Assembly: GCA_963840725.1 (NCBI GenBank)
Contig: CAWIZY010000008.1
Coordinates: forward strand, 7,431-71,430
Direction of reading: 5' to 3'
Length of the DNA stretch: 64,000 bases
Source of the DNA: CAVWDU01 sp963840725
Lineage (GTDB): Bacteria; Pseudomonadota; Gammaproteobacteria; Pseudomonadales; Halieaceae
Below, piece after piece: positions 62,954 to 64,000 of the stretch; within the stretch, counting starts at the first letter, position 1, and every line of letters starts with the position of its first letter. The notes beneath the pieces are model-generated. The model searched no databases and was not told the origin of the DNA. It saw only the letters and a program-made list of their open reading frames with translations. The translations under genes and the position numbers were made by a program.

Positions 62954-64000
62954 TTATTCTTTTGTATTGAGCAATGCCCCTGCACCAGAGTCATCAACAT
63001 GAATGTCTGCAAGGCCTGGATTAATTCCAATAGTATGCTTCACCCTCCAATCCTCTTTATCAATCGGCGTAAACCTTCCTTTGGCTTCTATTGGGAAACG
63101 AATTTGCTTCTCCTGCTTTTACAGGCAATACTTCACTGTCTTTTACTACGATTACACCATTTACAATAACGTAAGGAATACCGGTGGTAGGGATACCATT
63201 TTCCCCAATTTTAAAAGTGGAATTATCTGTGATCGTTTCAGGGTTAAAAATGGTAATGTCTGCAACTTTTCCTAATTGGATTCTTCCTCTTTGCTTCATG
63301 GACTCAAGCCCGGCATCACCCAGGTGTAAAGCTGCCCAATAGCTTGATTGTGCAATCGTAAACATTAAAGGAACACCTTGTTCACGAGCCATACGAAAAG
63401 CTGTACCACGCGTACCAGCCGTTCTGGGATGGCCTCTATAGTCTGACCAATCCGCTTCCCATGGTAATGATTCTCCATCGGGACCAACACCAACCATGGC
63501 ATCAGCTGCTATGGTCATATGAGGTATTGTCAAAAAATCTTTTAACCAAGGCTTCCGGTATGGAAACACAACCACAACCGATCTTCCTGGTTCTTTTTTC
63601 ATCAATGCGGCATAGGTTTCGTTGGTAAGGTATGCATTATCAATAGGGTCGAAGATGGTGTCTTCGTATTTGAAACCACGCTTTTCTACCCATTCAGAAG
63701 GTTTCAAGAAATCTGCAGTAACGGCTGTTGCCCCGGCAGCGTACGGATAGTACTCTGACCACATATTCAAACCTTTAGCTCTGGCCAATTGCAGTTTTTC
63801 TTCTATTTCCCACCAACCATAATCATTATTATGGCAAATTAAAAATGGAGCGCCTACCAACATGGCATTGGTAAACATCTCATCAAAAGCTATTGGCGCT
63901 TCCGTAGGTGTTTCGTTTAATAAATGATATCTGGTATGAGAAGCTGTCATACGGCCATAATTAGCAGCTACTTTTTGAGCCGTAAAAACTTCGTAACTAC
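62954..64000 (-). CDS. D-aminoacylase-like amidohydrolase (partial, one frameshift)
   Basis: The 5' end lies beyond the window. The visible 345 residues resemble N-acyl-D-amino-acid deacylases: AAADAM-like region IAADAMVGVGPDGESLP, HPRTAGTRGTAFRMAREQGV, and KVADITIFNPETITDNSTFK with the beta-sandwich return, then GIPTTGIPYVIVNGVIVVKD. An early stop occurs at 63060, but removing one A from an AAA run near 63100 gives RFPIEAKGRFTPIDKEDW and a normal end HVDDSGAGALLNTKE at 62954. The gene is markedly AT-rich, unlike the rest of the window, which suggests transfer, possibly from Bacteroidota-like donors. Confidence 0.82.

Overview
The window is a high-GC gammaproteobacterial chromosome segment. 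The gene order queA-tgt, then NUDIX / gamma-carbonic-anhydrase-like / DUF1289, then corC-ypjD / ffh-rpsP-rimM-trmD-rplS, then xerD-dsbC, hom-thrC-recJ, prfB-lysS and guaB-guaA is the arrangement known from Pseudomonas-like and marine gammaproteobacteria. A Cellvibrionales/Halieaceae-type marine bacterium is my best guess; this rests on gene order and protein style only.

Layout. 0.1-35.9 kb is mostly core genome: tRNA-Leu(CAA), queuosine synthesis, the SRP/ribosomal-protein/tRNA-methylation operon, XerD, DsbC, an alanine-type aminotransferase with hom-thrC-recJ, an arylsulfotransferase/sulfotransferase cluster (18.4-21.5 kb), a CueR-controlled metal efflux operon (21.5-23.2 kb), prfB with its programmed frameshift, lysS, and a signalling cluster (26.5-30.8 kb) of histidine kinase, receiver, receiver-cyclase and a divergent CRP/FNR-type regulator. 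xseA, guaB and guaA follow.

From 35.9 kb the sequence is accessory. The last codons of guaA (IEWE-stop, 15 bp) recur at 41714 and 49502, so 35.9-49.5 kb reads as two islands stacked in tandem in the guaA 3' end, with traces of a third. Island 1 carries a broken sulfatase, a DUF3604 protein, an outer-membrane barrel and a HigBA-like toxin-antitoxin pair. Island 2 carries a type I Wadjet (JetABCD) anti-plasmid system and a RelE/XRE pair. Each island ends with a toxin-antitoxin pair followed by a related AT-rich right-end sequence. Beyond lie an IS91 remnant, a third toxin-antitoxin pair, and a 52.5-62.1 kb catabolic segment (LtrA, beta-barrel, hydrolases, arylsulfatase, CoA-transferase, enoyl-CoA hydratase, AraC regulator) bracketed by two divergent IS6-family copies in opposite orientation. 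The last kilobase is AT-rich and holds part of a D-aminoacylase-like amidohydrolase that leaves the window.

Sequence quality matters throughout. Single-base indels break genes that must work (ffh, rpsP, trmD, thrC, prfB, guaA), several of them in homopolymers and most densely at 4.4-9.6 kb. I therefore treat most frameshifts as likely sequencing or assembly errors, and call genes pseudogenes only where truncation by another element or loss of large parts is visible. Coordinates of frameshifted genes run from the inferred start to the inferred stop across the indels.
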